Assembly (NCBI RefSeq): GCF_007859915.1
Contig: NZ_SJPM01000009.1
Span: 176,024-240,023, forward strand
Source of the DNA: Neorhodopirellula pilleata
Lineage (GTDB): Bacteria; Planctomycetota; Planctomycetia; Pirellulales; Pirellulaceae
Direction of reading: 5' to 3'
Length of the DNA stretch: 64,000 bases
Shown piece by piece: positions 54,724 to 62,866 of this stretch. Positions within the stretch are counted from its first letter, which is position 1, and each line of letters opens with the position of its first letter. The notes below the pieces were generated by a model. It made no database searches, was not told the DNA's origin, and saw nothing but the letters and a program-made list of their open reading frames with translations. Both the position numbers and the translations under genes were made by a program.

Positions 54724-56012
54724 TAGTTCGTCCCTATGTCTGAAGAAGCGACCGCTGAGGCACGTACCCGCCCTATCGTTCGTTGAATTCGATCTTGCTG
54801 TCGCAAGTCCAGGTCAGTAATGGCCGTGTTTCCCGTCGCAATCAGGCTGGTACTATCATCGGTAGGGTCGGTCCAATTCGACGTCACGATCTCGCCAGTG
54901 CGAGACTTGATGGTGACCCAAATGCTTTCCTGATCCAAAAGTGGCGTAATACCATCGTCGGCATCATCCGCAATCGGATTAGGATCGGTGTCTTCTAGTT
55001 GATCCTCCGGTGCGGTTTTTACTTCGCCTCCCCGGCCTACCAACAGATGGATATCACCAATAACAGGCAAGTCGGTCTGCGATCCGTCTGACCAAGTCAA
55101 CAAGACACGACTCACTTCACCACGAGCACCAAACAGAATCATTACAGACTCGTAGTCAACGGAGACGGAGTTAAATGGAGCGATTGCAACATCCAGATAG
55201 TTACCTTCGATGGCCATTGGTGAAAACTGATTTCCGTATCGTCCAAGCCCGGATACGGAGAGGTCGATCATGGTGTCTTGGGGCATTTCGATCGGCATGG
55301 CGATCGCTGGCCGCGGACTTCGGAAGATCGAAAAACGACTTTGTGTTCCTCGAAACCGCAGCATGTTGAGATTCTGTTCGTTTGCTACCACCTGAACCCG
55401 AACCCATGTGGGAGGAAGGTTAGGCGCGGCAAACAACGCGGCCGGTAAGCCGTCGCTTGCGCGAAGCGTTGCTGTCCCGAAGTCAATCGTTTGAATAGTA
55501 AATCGCAAACCCGCATCCCCTAAAAGCACTTCATCGCCATAGTTGATAAGAGTTCGAAAACGAGTTCCACTGCTTAAATCACTTGCTGATCGTGTTAACT
55601 GCAAAGCACTACTTCGAAACCAAAGAGCAATCGTATCGTCCGTGAAATCGTCAGGTGTTCCACCGGCATTCACGCCTATAAGTGCTAGCTCCAACGCAAT
55701 GTCTCCGGTGTAGGGCTTGGGGGCCGTGGCAAACCGAATCCGATTCGATGAACATCGTTGAGCGATCGAATCTTTACCGAGTCGGTCAATAATTACGCCA
55801 CCACCACCTCCGGCAATTGAACGAGCTCGTCCCTCTTCAATTGCTGACCGCAGTAATCCTGCTGCACGAGCCAATTTCTGGTCACGAAGAGTATTCTTGA
55901 CGGTCGGTAAGGAGATCGCCGCAAGAATAGAAACAATCGTCAGCGCAACCATTAACTCCACCAGAGTCAATGCTGAACGGCGGAAACTTCGTTGAATGCA
56001 TCTAGACATCAA
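54723..56012 (-). CDS. Large pseudopilin, GspH-like
   Basis: 429 residues. MMSRCIQRSFRRSALTLVEL opens with a basic leader ending S-A, then L-T-L-V-E-L-M-V-A-L-T-I-V-S-I-L-A-A-I-S, and the helix continues with LPTVKNTLRDQKLARAAGLLRSAIEEGRARSIA as in GspH/FimT. GspH is normally ~170 residues. The added part contains a Gly run (SIAGGGGGVII) and acidic loops. Starts at 56012 and 56009 are both possible; the first overlaps the previous stop by four bases (ATGA). Confidence 0.83.
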   Translation of the reverse strand: MMSRCIQRSFRRSALTLVELMVALTIVSILAAISLPTVKNTLRDQKLARAAGLLRSAIEEGRARSIAGGGGGVIIDRLGKDSIAQRCSSNRIRFATAPKPYTGDIALELALIGVNAGGTPDDFTDDTIALWFRSSALQLTRSASDLSSGTRFRTLINYGDEVLLGDAGLRFTIQTIDFGTATLRASDGLPAALFAAPNLPPTWVRVQVVANEQNLNMLRFRGTQSRFSIFRSPRPAIAMPIEMPQDTMIDLSVSGLGRYGNQFSPMAIEGNYLDVAIAPFNSVSVDYESVMILFGARGEVSRVLLTWSDGSQTDLPVIGDIHLLVGRGGEVKTAPEDQLEDTDPNPIADDADDGITPLLDQESIWVTIKSRTGEIVTSNWTDPTDDSTSLIATGNTAITDLDLRQQDRIQRTIGRVRASAVASSDIGTN

Positions 56013-57181
56013 AAATCTCCAAATGCAGGATAGACATTGTCTGCGGATTGGTCATTTCCATCGCCATTGACGTCACCTCGGGCACCAAGCTGACTACCGA
56101 TGGCTAGATTGCCAAGATATGGATCCACGAAGTTTGCAGGGGCCGCAAAACCTGCAACCGTAATTGGAGAAGTCGCTTCAGTCGGCCAACCACTTCGAAT
56201 AAAACTGATGGTTGGAAGTGAGACTGAATCACCATCGAGGCCAAAAAGATCAAATTCGCCGTCGCTGCCAGCGGACACAATCATGGGAGTCAATTGGAAC
56301 GGGTCTTCCGCCGTTGCATTCACTGGCGGCGTCGAACTTTCGCTATCAAGGTAGCGAGGATCCACTAAAAGCGTATCAATTGAATCACGTTCGAGTTCAT
56401 TCTTAATCGCAACCAAATCAGCCCAATCCGCCCGAACCGTCGTTGATGCCGGACTTTCAACGATCACATTCCACTGCGGTGTCAACTTAAAGCCGCAGGG
56501 CCACCGCATGAATCCAAAGGGAACTCCCCACGGATCCAAAATCTCAGGCATCCCATCTTCATCAATATCCCCAATATCCCGCGTTCTCAGCATGTCCGAG
56601 GCGGGCTTACCGTTTACAACGGTTGAGGAAAGGATCAAATGCAAACATTCCGCAGACTGATACTCAATGGTCCACTCTCCGTTCGTCACATCCCCATCAA
56701 CAAGATCAACATAGCTCGTTGCCGCCGGAAGTGACTTCGCATTCACGATGGTATTCTTAATTCGCTCACGTGCTCTCAACAAACGAGACAAGCGAGTCGC
56801 GCTGCTCATCGGAATTGCCGTCACTGGTGGGCCAACGTCAGAGAATGGAACAACTACAGGCGCAGTGGACACCTCAGCTATTCTATCCGGTAAGACACAT
56901 CGCACCCAATCGCGTTTCCATAGCAGAGCAGACATGGCCTGAGTGTTGCCCGAAACACTCACACCCGGGTAAGCCGGAACTCTCTCGCTTTCAATCTCAT
57001 AAATCTGCAACATGATTAGATTCAGGGAATCCACCATCGAACGTGCGCGACTCTCCTGGGCTGCACGGGAAGCTCCGGTTAACGCGATTGCGGCCAAGCC
57101 ACTCAGGATTCCTGAGATAACCATGACGACCAAGAGTTCAACCAACGTAAACGCTCTTCGGCTAGTGTTTTTGTTATCCAT
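56009..57181 (-). CDS. Prepilin-like protein with GspG-type N-terminus
   Basis: 390 residues. MDNKNTSRRA then FTLVELLVVMVISGILSGLA is a class III prepilin signal with Ala at -1 and Glu at +5. The helix runs on through GASRAAQESRARSMVDSLNLIMLQIYEIES. The text DEDGMPEILDPWGVPFGFMRWP resembles the Asp-Pro-Trp-Gly loop of GspG major pseudopilins, where the enzyme of the same region binds calcium. It is longer than a normal GspG (~145 residues). It lies 25 bases downstream of another GspG-like gene. Confidence 0.84.
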   Translation of the reverse strand: MDNKNTSRRAFTLVELLVVMVISGILSGLAAIALTGASRAAQESRARSMVDSLNLIMLQIYEIESERVPAYPGVSVSGNTQAMSALLWKRDWVRCVLPDRIAEVSTAPVVVPFSDVGPPVTAIPMSSATRLSRLLRARERIKNTIVNAKSLPAATSYVDLVDGDVTNGEWTIEYQSAECLHLILSSTVVNGKPASDMLRTRDIGDIDEDGMPEILDPWGVPFGFMRWPCGFKLTPQWNVIVESPASTTVRADWADLVAIKNELERDSIDTLLVDPRYLDSESSTPPVNATAEDPFQLTPMIVSAGSDGEFDLFGLDGDSVSLPTISFIRSGWPTEATSPITVAGFAAPANFVDPYLGNLAIGSQLGARGDVNGDGNDQSADNVYPAFGDF

Positions 57182-57206
57182 GTGATTTGAGCAATCTGCC
57201 TTATAT

Positions 57207-58547
57207 TTACGGCAAATCTGACTCCAAAGTCCGCGTTGAGAAATTCGTTATATTGTCCAACTGAGGCTTGACGGATCCATAGACCCCAGTTGTCTCTTCA
57301 TACTTGTCCACAGCACCGCTTCCCGATAAAGTCCCAAGGGCATTTGCAGATTGACCCGTTGCAAAAACATTGACTGTACCGGCAGCACCCGCAGTCGAAG
57401 CGGTTACTGGATCAACAACACCCGCAAGAACTACACCTCCATAACTTTGATCGAGACCAGCGGAAATTAGCTGGAACCTTGATCTCTCGGCCCACAAAAA
57501 CCCGACCCCGTTTGTGTCAGCTTGGCTAGAAAGATAAGGTCTGGCGACGCCGAACTCGGCGCTGCTTGCGGGGTGCATGTAAATGTTCAGTGCGTGCCAC
57601 CGATTATCCGTACCGCCACCGTTGACCAACCAGTCCGTGCTCGAAGCACCAGGAGTCTTCTCGAAAGTCGGAGTGAAAGTGTTTGTGTAAGTGCGGCTAT
57701 TGAAATAAACAACAGGATTGAGTTCATCTCCTAGACTATACACTGGGAATGGATCTACCAAAAAAACCAAACTCGCAAACGGTCCGCTGGTCGCCCTTGC
57801 CGAGAAAGCATCGCTTACGCTTGTGCCAACGACGGTTGCAACGTATTCGTCACCCGAAAAAGTGTATGCACTTGATGCGCCACATGGATTGGGAGTTGAA
57901 CTGGTAGGATCATTCGCAACGAATAGGTTCAAGCCCTCGCTGAAGTCCATAAAAGCATTGTCACGATCAACATTGTATTGGTGCAAACCATAACCAGCGA
58001 CAACTGAAGCCGACGGACTTGTGATCAATGAGAGCGGACCACCGCTACCAGTAAAGGGATGCTTTTTGTCCTGACTAAAACCGCCTAAGCAAAACACGAG
58101 AGCTTCTGCTGCATCGATGGCCTGTCGATAGTGGGTAAAAGATCCGGTCGTGCTCCGCGGATCAAGATCCGCAGTAAGTGGAACTCGGTCAAAATTTTCA
58201 TCAAGGTGCGTGTATTGTGCCAGTAACTTTAATTCGCTGTCGTCAATTTCTGGGAACGCCTTGCGGAAATGCCTCTCCACAGATTTCCAATCGCTGAAGT
58301 CCGGCGGATAGTCACCGTACTTCAGCTTGTAAGCTTCAAGAGCTTGGCTAATAAGATCAATTTCTAGCCGGATCGCTGTTTCCTTCGCCGTCTTAATCGA
58401 ATTGGTCACCGCTGGAACTAAGATAGCCATCAAGATCCCGATGATCGCGATCACGACGAGGATCTCCACCAACGTGAAGCCGGTTCGGAGCACGCGGGCC
58501 GAGCGGCGGGTGGCGAGGAGCGGTTGGCGGAAGTTCGAGTGGTGCAT
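57207..58547 (-). CDS. GspG-like prepilin, first gene of the pseudopilin series
   Basis: 446 residues. A basic leader ends RTG, then FTLVEILVVIAIIGILMAILVP is a textbook prepilin signal with Gly at -1 and Glu at +5. The helix continues with KTAKETAIRLEIDLISQALEAYKLKYGDYPPDF, the GspG-like stalk with Y-P-P. The large C-terminal part is rich in Ser, Thr, Asn and Gly. As first gene of the run 58547-44354 it is the best candidate for the promoter-proximal pilin. The gap upstream (to gspF) consists largely of 7-base repeats. No prepilin peptidase gene is in the window. Confidence 0.87.
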   Translation of the reverse strand: MHHSNFRQPLLATRRSARVLRTGFTLVEILVVIAIIGILMAILVPAVTNSIKTAKETAIRLEIDLISQALEAYKLKYGDYPPDFSDWKSVERHFRKAFPEIDDSELKLLAQYTHLDENFDRVPLTADLDPRSTTGSFTHYRQAIDAAEALVFCLGGFSQDKKHPFTGSGGPLSLITSPSASVVAGYGLHQYNVDRDNAFMDFSEGLNLFVANDPTSSTPNPCGASSAYTFSGDEYVATVVGTSVSDAFSARATSGPFASLVFLVDPFPVYSLGDELNPVVYFNSRTYTNTFTPTFEKTPGASSTDWLVNGGGTDNRWHALNIYMHPASSAEFGVARPYLSSQADTNGVGFLWAERSRFQLISAGLDQSYGGVVLAGVVDPVTASTAGAAGTVNVFATGQSANALGTLSGSGAVDKYEETTGVYGSVKPQLDNITNFSTRTLESDLP

Positions 58548-58562
58548 GGGATTGTGTTAGAA

Positions 58563-58790
58563 GCGAGTGGCGAGTGGCGAGTGGCGAGAAGTAGTTGAAG
58601 AGTGATGAGTGAAGAGTGAAGAGTGAAGAGTGATGAGTGATGAGTGATGAGTGATGAGTGATGAGTGATGAGTGATGAGTGCGTGGGGGAGTTTAGGTTT
58701 AAGTTGGGTTGGGTTGGGTTGGGTTGGGTTTTGGCTAATCGCTAACAGCTAATCGCTAATCGCTAACAGCTAATCGCTAACAGCTAACAA
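58563..58790. repeat. Cluster of heptamer and pentamer tandem repeats
   Basis: Several arrays in succession: GCGAGTG about 3.7 copies (58563-58588), GA(A/T)GAGT twelve copies (58597-58680), GGGTT-type pentamers near 58707-58730, then GCTAATC/GCTAACA heptamers from about 58735 to 58790. This occupies the gap between gspF and the first pseudopilin, where the promoter of the pseudopilin series would be expected. The rest of the gap to 58909 shows no gene. Confidence 0.85.
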
Positions 58791-58909
58791 TCTTCTTGGT
58801 CGTGGTGGTTCGAATTGCCCCTCTTCCCGAAGCGGGGCGAGGGGAGTCCGAGTGAGGCGTCCTTCGTTCGTGTTCTGAAAAAAGCCAACCGCTAACCGCC
58901 AAAAGCCAA

Positions 58910-58927
58910 CCGCAGGCCGCCCTGCGG
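58910..58927 (-). terminator. Hairpin at the gspF 3' end
   Basis: A 7-bp perfect stem, CCGCAGG at 58910-58916 and CCTGCGG at 58921-58927, with a 4-base loop, starts two bases past the gspF stop. No T-run follows on the minus strand, so it may stabilise rather than terminate the transcript. Confidence 0.4.
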
Positions 58928-58928
58928 C

Positions 58929-60368
58929 CTATGTCAATCCTGTGATGAGTTCGACTAGGGGCATGAATAATGAAATCACGATGAAACCGACGGCGAGTCC
59001 GAGGAACACGATCATGAGCGGTTCCATCAACGCCGTGAGGCTGTCCGTCATGATGCTGACTTCTTCGTCGTACGTGTCGGCGACCTTGTAAAGCATCGTG
59101 TCGAGTTCGCCGGTCTCTTCGCCGACGTCGACCATGTTGACGACGAGGTCGTCGACGACTCGGCCTTTGATCTTGGTGGCGTAATACAACACCGCCAAGA
59201 CTCCTCCGCCGATGATCATGTAGCCCGCCATGAACGTCAGCATCTCGACCATTCCGTCTTTGTCCAGCTTGCTACCTTTACTCGTCAACGCGACGCTCAT
59301 CACCATCACGCCGGGGAACCCGCCGAAGATCGCCCAAAACACCGCCGCCATCGGATGGAACCCGAGCACGCTGTGTTCACGCAGCGGTTTGGAGATGACT
59401 TCGCCTTCGCGGATCGCCTCGGCGACTTTACTGTATAGTTTCTCGAACATCGCGTTTCCGGCGGTCTCCCGCGTGATGTTGAGCGCTTCCATGATCGGAA
59501 CCCCGGAACTGATCAGGGTTCCCAGTGTTCGGGTCGTCCGGGCGAGGATGTTCTTTTCGATCAGCGAGCCGAAGATCGGCACGCGAAGGATGAACATGTC
59601 AAACCCGATCCGGCCCTGCTTGAATTTCTTGATCAGTTTGACGAGGATCATCAAACACACCGGCATCGCGATCAGCAAGAACCAATACCCGGCGATGTAA
59701 TTGCTCATCGCGATCAACAACAACGTCGGCGCTGGCAACGTCAAGCCGAACTCGTCGAACATCTTTTCGAACGTGGGCACGATGAACAACATGATGAACG
59801 TCAAGATCAAGATCGCGACCGTGACGACGATACACGGATAGATCAACGCACCTTTGACTTTTCGCTTGAGTGATTCGGCGGACTCGAGGAAGTCGGCGAG
59901 TCGGTTAAGAATCGTCTCGAGCGCACCACCGGCCTCGCCGGCTTTGATCATGTTGACGTAGAGTCGATTGAAGACCTTCGGGCATTTCGCCATCGCTTCG
60001 GAGAGCGTCGAGCCGCCTTCGATCTCATCACACACGTCCATCAGCGCGTTCTTCAGCTTGCCCGGCTTTTGGTTCTGTTCCAGAATTCGCAAACTCCGCA
60101 AGATCGGCAAACCCGCGTCTTGCAAAATCGAAAGCTGGCGGGTGAACGCACAGATGTGTTTCGTCTTGGCACCGCCGAGGGCGAACGGGCGTTTCTTTTT
60201 CTCGCCCGGAGCGACCGTCCCGGCGGCCTGTTTCTTGACCGCGATCTTGGTGACGAAGTAGCCCATCTGACGGATGGTGGTTTGTGCTTCGTCCTCATTG
60301 GACGCTTCGATTTCATCCCGGATCTCTTGTCCGGTCGCGTCCATCGCTTCGAAAGTATAAGTAGGCAT
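58929..60368 (-). CDS. gspF: Type II secretion / type IV pilus inner-membrane platform protein
   Basis: 479 residues, slightly longer than the usual ~400. The N-terminal half begins MPTYTFEAMDATGQEI with a GspF repeat (FTRQLSILQDAGLPILRSLRILEQN) and a membrane segment (ALIYPCIVVTVAILILTFIMLFIVPTFEKMF). A second similar repeat (RTTRTLGTLISSGVPIMEALNI) and two more membrane segments follow, ending FLGLAVGFIVISLFMPLVELITGL. The platform binds the GspE/PilB ATPase and anchors pilin polymerisation. A segment around residues 350-400 between the second repeat and the end appears to hold one extra membrane segment compared with most GspF. It is on the same strand as gspE, with a small gene between. 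The start codon directly follows a conserved leader (see 60369-60397). Confidence 0.93.
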   Translation of the reverse strand: MPTYTFEAMDATGQEIRDEIEASNEDEAQTTIRQMGYFVTKIAVKKQAAGTVAPGEKKKRPFALGGAKTKHICAFTRQLSILQDAGLPILRSLRILEQNQKPGKLKNALMDVCDEIEGGSTLSEAMAKCPKVFNRLYVNMIKAGEAGGALETILNRLADFLESAESLKRKVKGALIYPCIVVTVAILILTFIMLFIVPTFEKMFDEFGLTLPAPTLLLIAMSNYIAGYWFLLIAMPVCLMILVKLIKKFKQGRIGFDMFILRVPIFGSLIEKNILARTTRTLGTLISSGVPIMEALNITRETAGNAMFEKLYSKVAEAIREGEVISKPLREHSVLGFHPMAAVFWAIFGGFPGVMVMSVALTSKGSKLDKDGMVEMLTFMAGYMIIGGGVLAVLYYATKIKGRVVDDLVVNMVDVGEETGELDTMLYKVADTYDEEVSIMTDSLTALMEPLMIVFLGLAVGFIVISLFMPLVELITGLT

Positions 60369-60397
60369 GGTGGGTTCGCTTCGCTCACGCGGTTGGC
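60369..60397 (-). promoter_or_regulatory. Conserved leader before gspF start
   Basis: On the minus strand the bases GCCAACCGCGTGAGCGAAGC then GAACCCACC lead straight into the ATG. Nearly the same leader precedes the start codons of the four-helix-bundle gene and gspE. It carries no Shine-Dalgarno sequence. Confidence 0.6.
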
Positions 60398-60481
60398 TAT
60401 TGGCGGTTGGCTATTGGCTATTGGCGGTTGGCTGTTGGCTGTTGGCTAAAAGCTAATCGCTAATCGCCAAAAGCTAATCGC
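60391..60481. repeat. Heptamer array between gspF and the four-helix-bundle gene
   Basis: Thirteen consecutive 7-base units (GGTTGGC, TATTGGC, TGTTGGC, TAAAAGC, TAATCGC, CAAAAGC types). The far end encodes the last residues and stop codon of the four-helix-bundle gene, so the array overlaps a gene end as at cimA. Confidence 0.85.
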
Positions 60482-60839
60482 TCTTCTGGTTTCTTAGGGT
60501 TCGGATGAAGGAATTCAGCATTCGGCGAACGCTGATGAGTTGAGATTCCAATGTTTGATAAGTCTGATGGTCGAGATACCCGAGGTCTTTGGCGAGTAAG
60601 AGTTGATATTCGGTTTCGCTGGCCGATCCCATCGCAATGTCGCAAAAGCGAGCCAATTCATTGTCACCGCTGCGGCCACAACCTTCGGCGATGTTGGACG
60701 GGACTGACACAGCAGCCCGTCTGATCTGTGAAGTCAAACCGTAACGTTCTTCGCTGGGGAACTGACGAGTGCACGAATAGAGAGCAAGTACAAATTCATG
60801 TGACTTCTCCCAAACTCGTAATTCTCGAAAGTTTTTCAT
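60474..60839 (-). CDS. Four-helix-bundle protein (S23 / 23S rRNA intervening-sequence family)
   Basis: 121 residues. The family signature is clear: NFRELRVWEKSHEFVLALY, FPSEERYGLTSQIRRAAVSVPSNIAEGCGRSGDNELARF, then SASETEYQLLLAKDLGYL. Proteins of this family form pentameric four-helix barrels; some are encoded within 23S rRNA intervening sequences, and Avd of diversity-generating retroelements is a relative. No rRNA and no reverse transcriptase lie nearby. It is wedged between gspE and gspF inside a frame of heptamer repeats, suggesting a later insertion. The frame extends upstream to 60983 through the repeats, but the extension is low-complexity (NNQQPTT repeats) and was rejected. The last three residues derive from a repeat unit. 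Confidence 0.85.
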   Translation of the reverse strand: MKNFRELRVWEKSHEFVLALYSCTRQFPSEERYGLTSQIRRAAVSVPSNIAEGCGRSGDNELARFCDIAMGSASETEYQLLLAKDLGYLDHQTYQTLESQLISVRRMLNSFIRTLRNQKSD

Positions 60840-60865
60840 TGGTTCGCTTTGTTCACGCGGTTGGC
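60840..60865 (-). promoter_or_regulatory. Conserved leader before the four-helix-bundle gene
   Basis: On the minus strand GCCAACCGCGTGAACAAAGC then GAACCA leads directly into the ATG. Same leader as before gspF and gspE, with two substitutions (AACAA for AGCGA/AGCAA) and a shorter spacer. Confidence 0.6.
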
Positions 60866-60956
60866 GGTTGGCGGTTGGCGGTTGGCGGTTGGCGGTTGGC
60901 GGTTGGTTGTTGGTTGTTGGTTGTTGGTTGTTGGTTGTTGGTTGTTGGTTGTTGGT
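60859..60956. repeat. GGTTGGC / TGTTGGT heptamer array
   Basis: Six exact GGTTGGC units (60859-60900), one intermediate unit, then seven exact TGTTGGT units (60908-60956). It separates gspE from the four-helix-bundle gene. Confidence 0.92.
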
Positions 60957-60988
60957 TGCCAAAAGCCAATCGCTAAAAGCCAACCGCC

Positions 60989-61003
60989 AGCGGCTTCGCC
61001 GCT
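60989..61003 (-). terminator. Hairpin overlapping the gspE stop
   Basis: AGCGGC at 60989-60994 pairs with GCCGCT at 60998-61003 around TTC. Its arm covers the gspE stop codon, so it lies at the very end of the message. Weak, with no T-run. Confidence 0.35.
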
Positions 61004-62723
61004 AAGCATCGACGACAGTCTCTCTAACGATCTCATCGAGTGTGGTGATGCCTTCGGCGGCGACTTGCATTCCGTAATCTCTCAGCGTGATCATGCCGTC
61101 GGCTTGGGCTTTGTCTCGTAGGTCGTCGGTGCTATCGCCGGCCATGATCATGTCGCGGATCGTGTCGTTCATCAGCATCAATTCGAACAGCGCGATCCGG
61201 CCTTTGTATCCGGTGTTGTTGCAGTTCTCGCAACCGGCGCCTTTGAAGTAATCGGTCGTTTCGACCTGTTCGCGGGTCAACCCCAGTTCCATCAGCAAGT
61301 CGGTGCTGACGCGAGTCTTCTCTCGGCATTTTGTGCAAATTCGGCGCACCAAACGCTGCGCTAAAATGGCTTCGACGGTTGCGCAAATCATGAACGGCTG
61401 GATGCCCATGTCGGTCAGACGGGTGACCGTCGCGGGCGCGTCGTTGGTGTGCAGGGTGCTGAACACGAGGTGTCCGGTCAGTGCCGCTTGGATGGCGATC
61501 TCGGCGGTTTCCAAATCGCGGATTTCACCGACCAGGATCGTGTCGGGATCTTGCCGCAAGATCGCTCGCAAACACGACGCGAACGTGACACCGACGTCGG
61601 CGTCGATCGGGATCTGGATAATGCCGTCGATGTCATATTCGATCGGATCTTCGGTGGTGATCAGTTTGTCGCCGGGGTGATTTTGTTCGGTCAATGAGGA
61701 ATACAGTGTGGTCGTCTTGCCCGAACCGGTCGGGCCGGTGACCAAGATGATGCCGTTGGGCCGGTCGATCGCTTTGCGAAATTTCGCCAACGTGACTTCG
61801 TTCATGCCGACGTTTTCGAGGGACAGGTTCACGACCGAGCGGTCGAGGACCCGCATGACGGTCGACTCACCAAAGATCGTCGGCAGCACCGAAACACGAA
61901 GGTCGACGGGGTGGCCACCGACCATCAATTCGATCCGACCGTCCTGCGGCATGCGGCGCTCGGCGATGTCCAAGTTCGCCATGACTTTTATGCGGGTCGT
62001 GATCGCGAAGGCCAAGTGACGCGGGGGCGGCACCATTTCATAAAGCACACCTTCGGATTTGATGCGGATCCGAAACTCATCTTCGAACGGTTCGAAGTGG
62101 ATGTCCGAGGCGTGGTCTTTGATCGCGAGCAACAGCACCATGTTGAGTAGTTTGCGGACGGGCGCGGAATCGGCCAGCGCCGCCGCATCGGTGATGTTGA
62201 ATTTTTCCGCATCCAGGATACTGGCGGCTGCCTTGAGGTCTTCATCCGCGTTGAGTTCGGCGACTAACTTTTCGACGCTTTCCGCTTCGCTGTCGAAGTA
62301 CTTCGTAATCGTCGCTTTGATGTCGCGTTCGGTCGCCACGACGACGCGAATCTCGTGCCCCAAGAACGTTCGCAGTTCGTCTTGGATATTGAGGTTTTGG
62401 GGGTCGCAAGTCGCGATCGTTAGCGTGTTGGCGTCCTCGTCGAACTTCACCGGGACGCAGCGATAAAGCTGGGCCATCGTTTCGCTGATCTTGCCGAGCA
62501 CCTCGGGCGGGATCTTAGCCTCTTCGAGCGTAACGGTTTGCATCCCCATCTGTTCGGCGAGCGCTTGGATGAGCTGCTCGTCGGTGACCAGTTGCATGCC
62601 TTCGGCAACCTTACCGAACAGCGCGCCGGGCTGTTGTTCCTGTTCTTCGAGAACGATCTCGAGCTGGTCATCGGTCAAGAAACCGAGGTCGACGAGGATC
62701 TGTCCGATGCGACGTTGGGCCAT
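61002..62723 (-). CDS. gspE: GspE/PilB-type assembly ATPase
   Basis: 573 residues from the ATG at 62723. An MshEN-type N-terminal domain (MAQRRIGQILVDLGFLTDDQLE onward) precedes the ATPase. Motifs: GPTGSGKTTTL (Walker A, ~330-340), an Asp box (ITTEDPIEYDI), Walker B LRAILRQDPDTILVGEIRDLETAEIA, the His box (GHLVFSTLHTNDAPATVTRL), and the zinc tetracysteine C-x2-C ... C-x2-C (CTKC, CENC). It powers pilus or pseudopilus assembly through GspF. A frame upstream to 62849 adds Lys/Pro repeat residues derived from the heptamer array and was rejected. It is preceded by pilT and carries the conserved leader. Whether it serves a T2SS or a type IV pilus cannot be decided; pilT next door suggests a pilus. 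Confidence 0.95.
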   Translation of the reverse strand: MAQRRIGQILVDLGFLTDDQLEIVLEEQEQQPGALFGKVAEGMQLVTDEQLIQALAEQMGMQTVTLEEAKIPPEVLGKISETMAQLYRCVPVKFDEDANTLTIATCDPQNLNIQDELRTFLGHEIRVVVATERDIKATITKYFDSEAESVEKLVAELNADEDLKAAASILDAEKFNITDAAALADSAPVRKLLNMVLLLAIKDHASDIHFEPFEDEFRIRIKSEGVLYEMVPPPRHLAFAITTRIKVMANLDIAERRMPQDGRIELMVGGHPVDLRVSVLPTIFGESTVMRVLDRSVVNLSLENVGMNEVTLAKFRKAIDRPNGIILVTGPTGSGKTTTLYSSLTEQNHPGDKLITTEDPIEYDIDGIIQIPIDADVGVTFASCLRAILRQDPDTILVGEIRDLETAEIAIQAALTGHLVFSTLHTNDAPATVTRLTDMGIQPFMICATVEAILAQRLVRRICTKCREKTRVSTDLLMELGLTREQVETTDYFKGAGCENCNNTGYKGRIALFELMLMNDTIRDMIMAGDSTDDLRDKAQADGMITLRDYGMQVAAEGITTLDEIVRETVVDA

Positions 62724-62752
62724 GTGGGGTTCGCTTTGCTCACGCGGTTGGC
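62724..62752 (-). promoter_or_regulatory. Conserved leader before gspE start
   Basis: On the minus strand GCCAACCGCGTGAGCAAAGC then GAACCCCAC leads into the ATG. Third copy of the leader; one base different from the gspF copy within the shared ACCGCGTGAGCRAAGCGAACC core. Confidence 0.6.
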
Positions 62753-62800
62753 GGTTGGCTTTTGGCTTTTGGCTTTTGGCTTTTGGCTTTTGGCTTTTGG
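62746..62800. repeat. TTTTGGC heptamer array between pilT and gspE
   Basis: Two GGTTGGC units, five exact TTTTGGC units and one partial one. It overlaps the distal end of the gspE leader. The rest of the 143-base gap (62801-62866) has further degenerate TTGGC/GCCAA words. Confidence 0.85.
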
Positions 62801-62866
62801 GGTCTGGCGGTTGGCATTTGGCGATCGGGGGCTGTTCGCCAACAGCCAATCGCCAATTGCTAACCG

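Noticed and set aside
60474..60839. Avd-like four-helix bundle as a sign of a diversity-generating retroelement
   Set aside because: No reverse transcriptase, template repeat or variable repeat was seen in the window; the sequence fits the wider S23 family.
60840..60983. N-terminal extensions of the four-helix-bundle protein and gspE (for example NNQQPTT or KPKAKSQ repeats)
   Set aside because: They are translations of heptamer arrays and are absent from the known families; starts were placed after the repeats.
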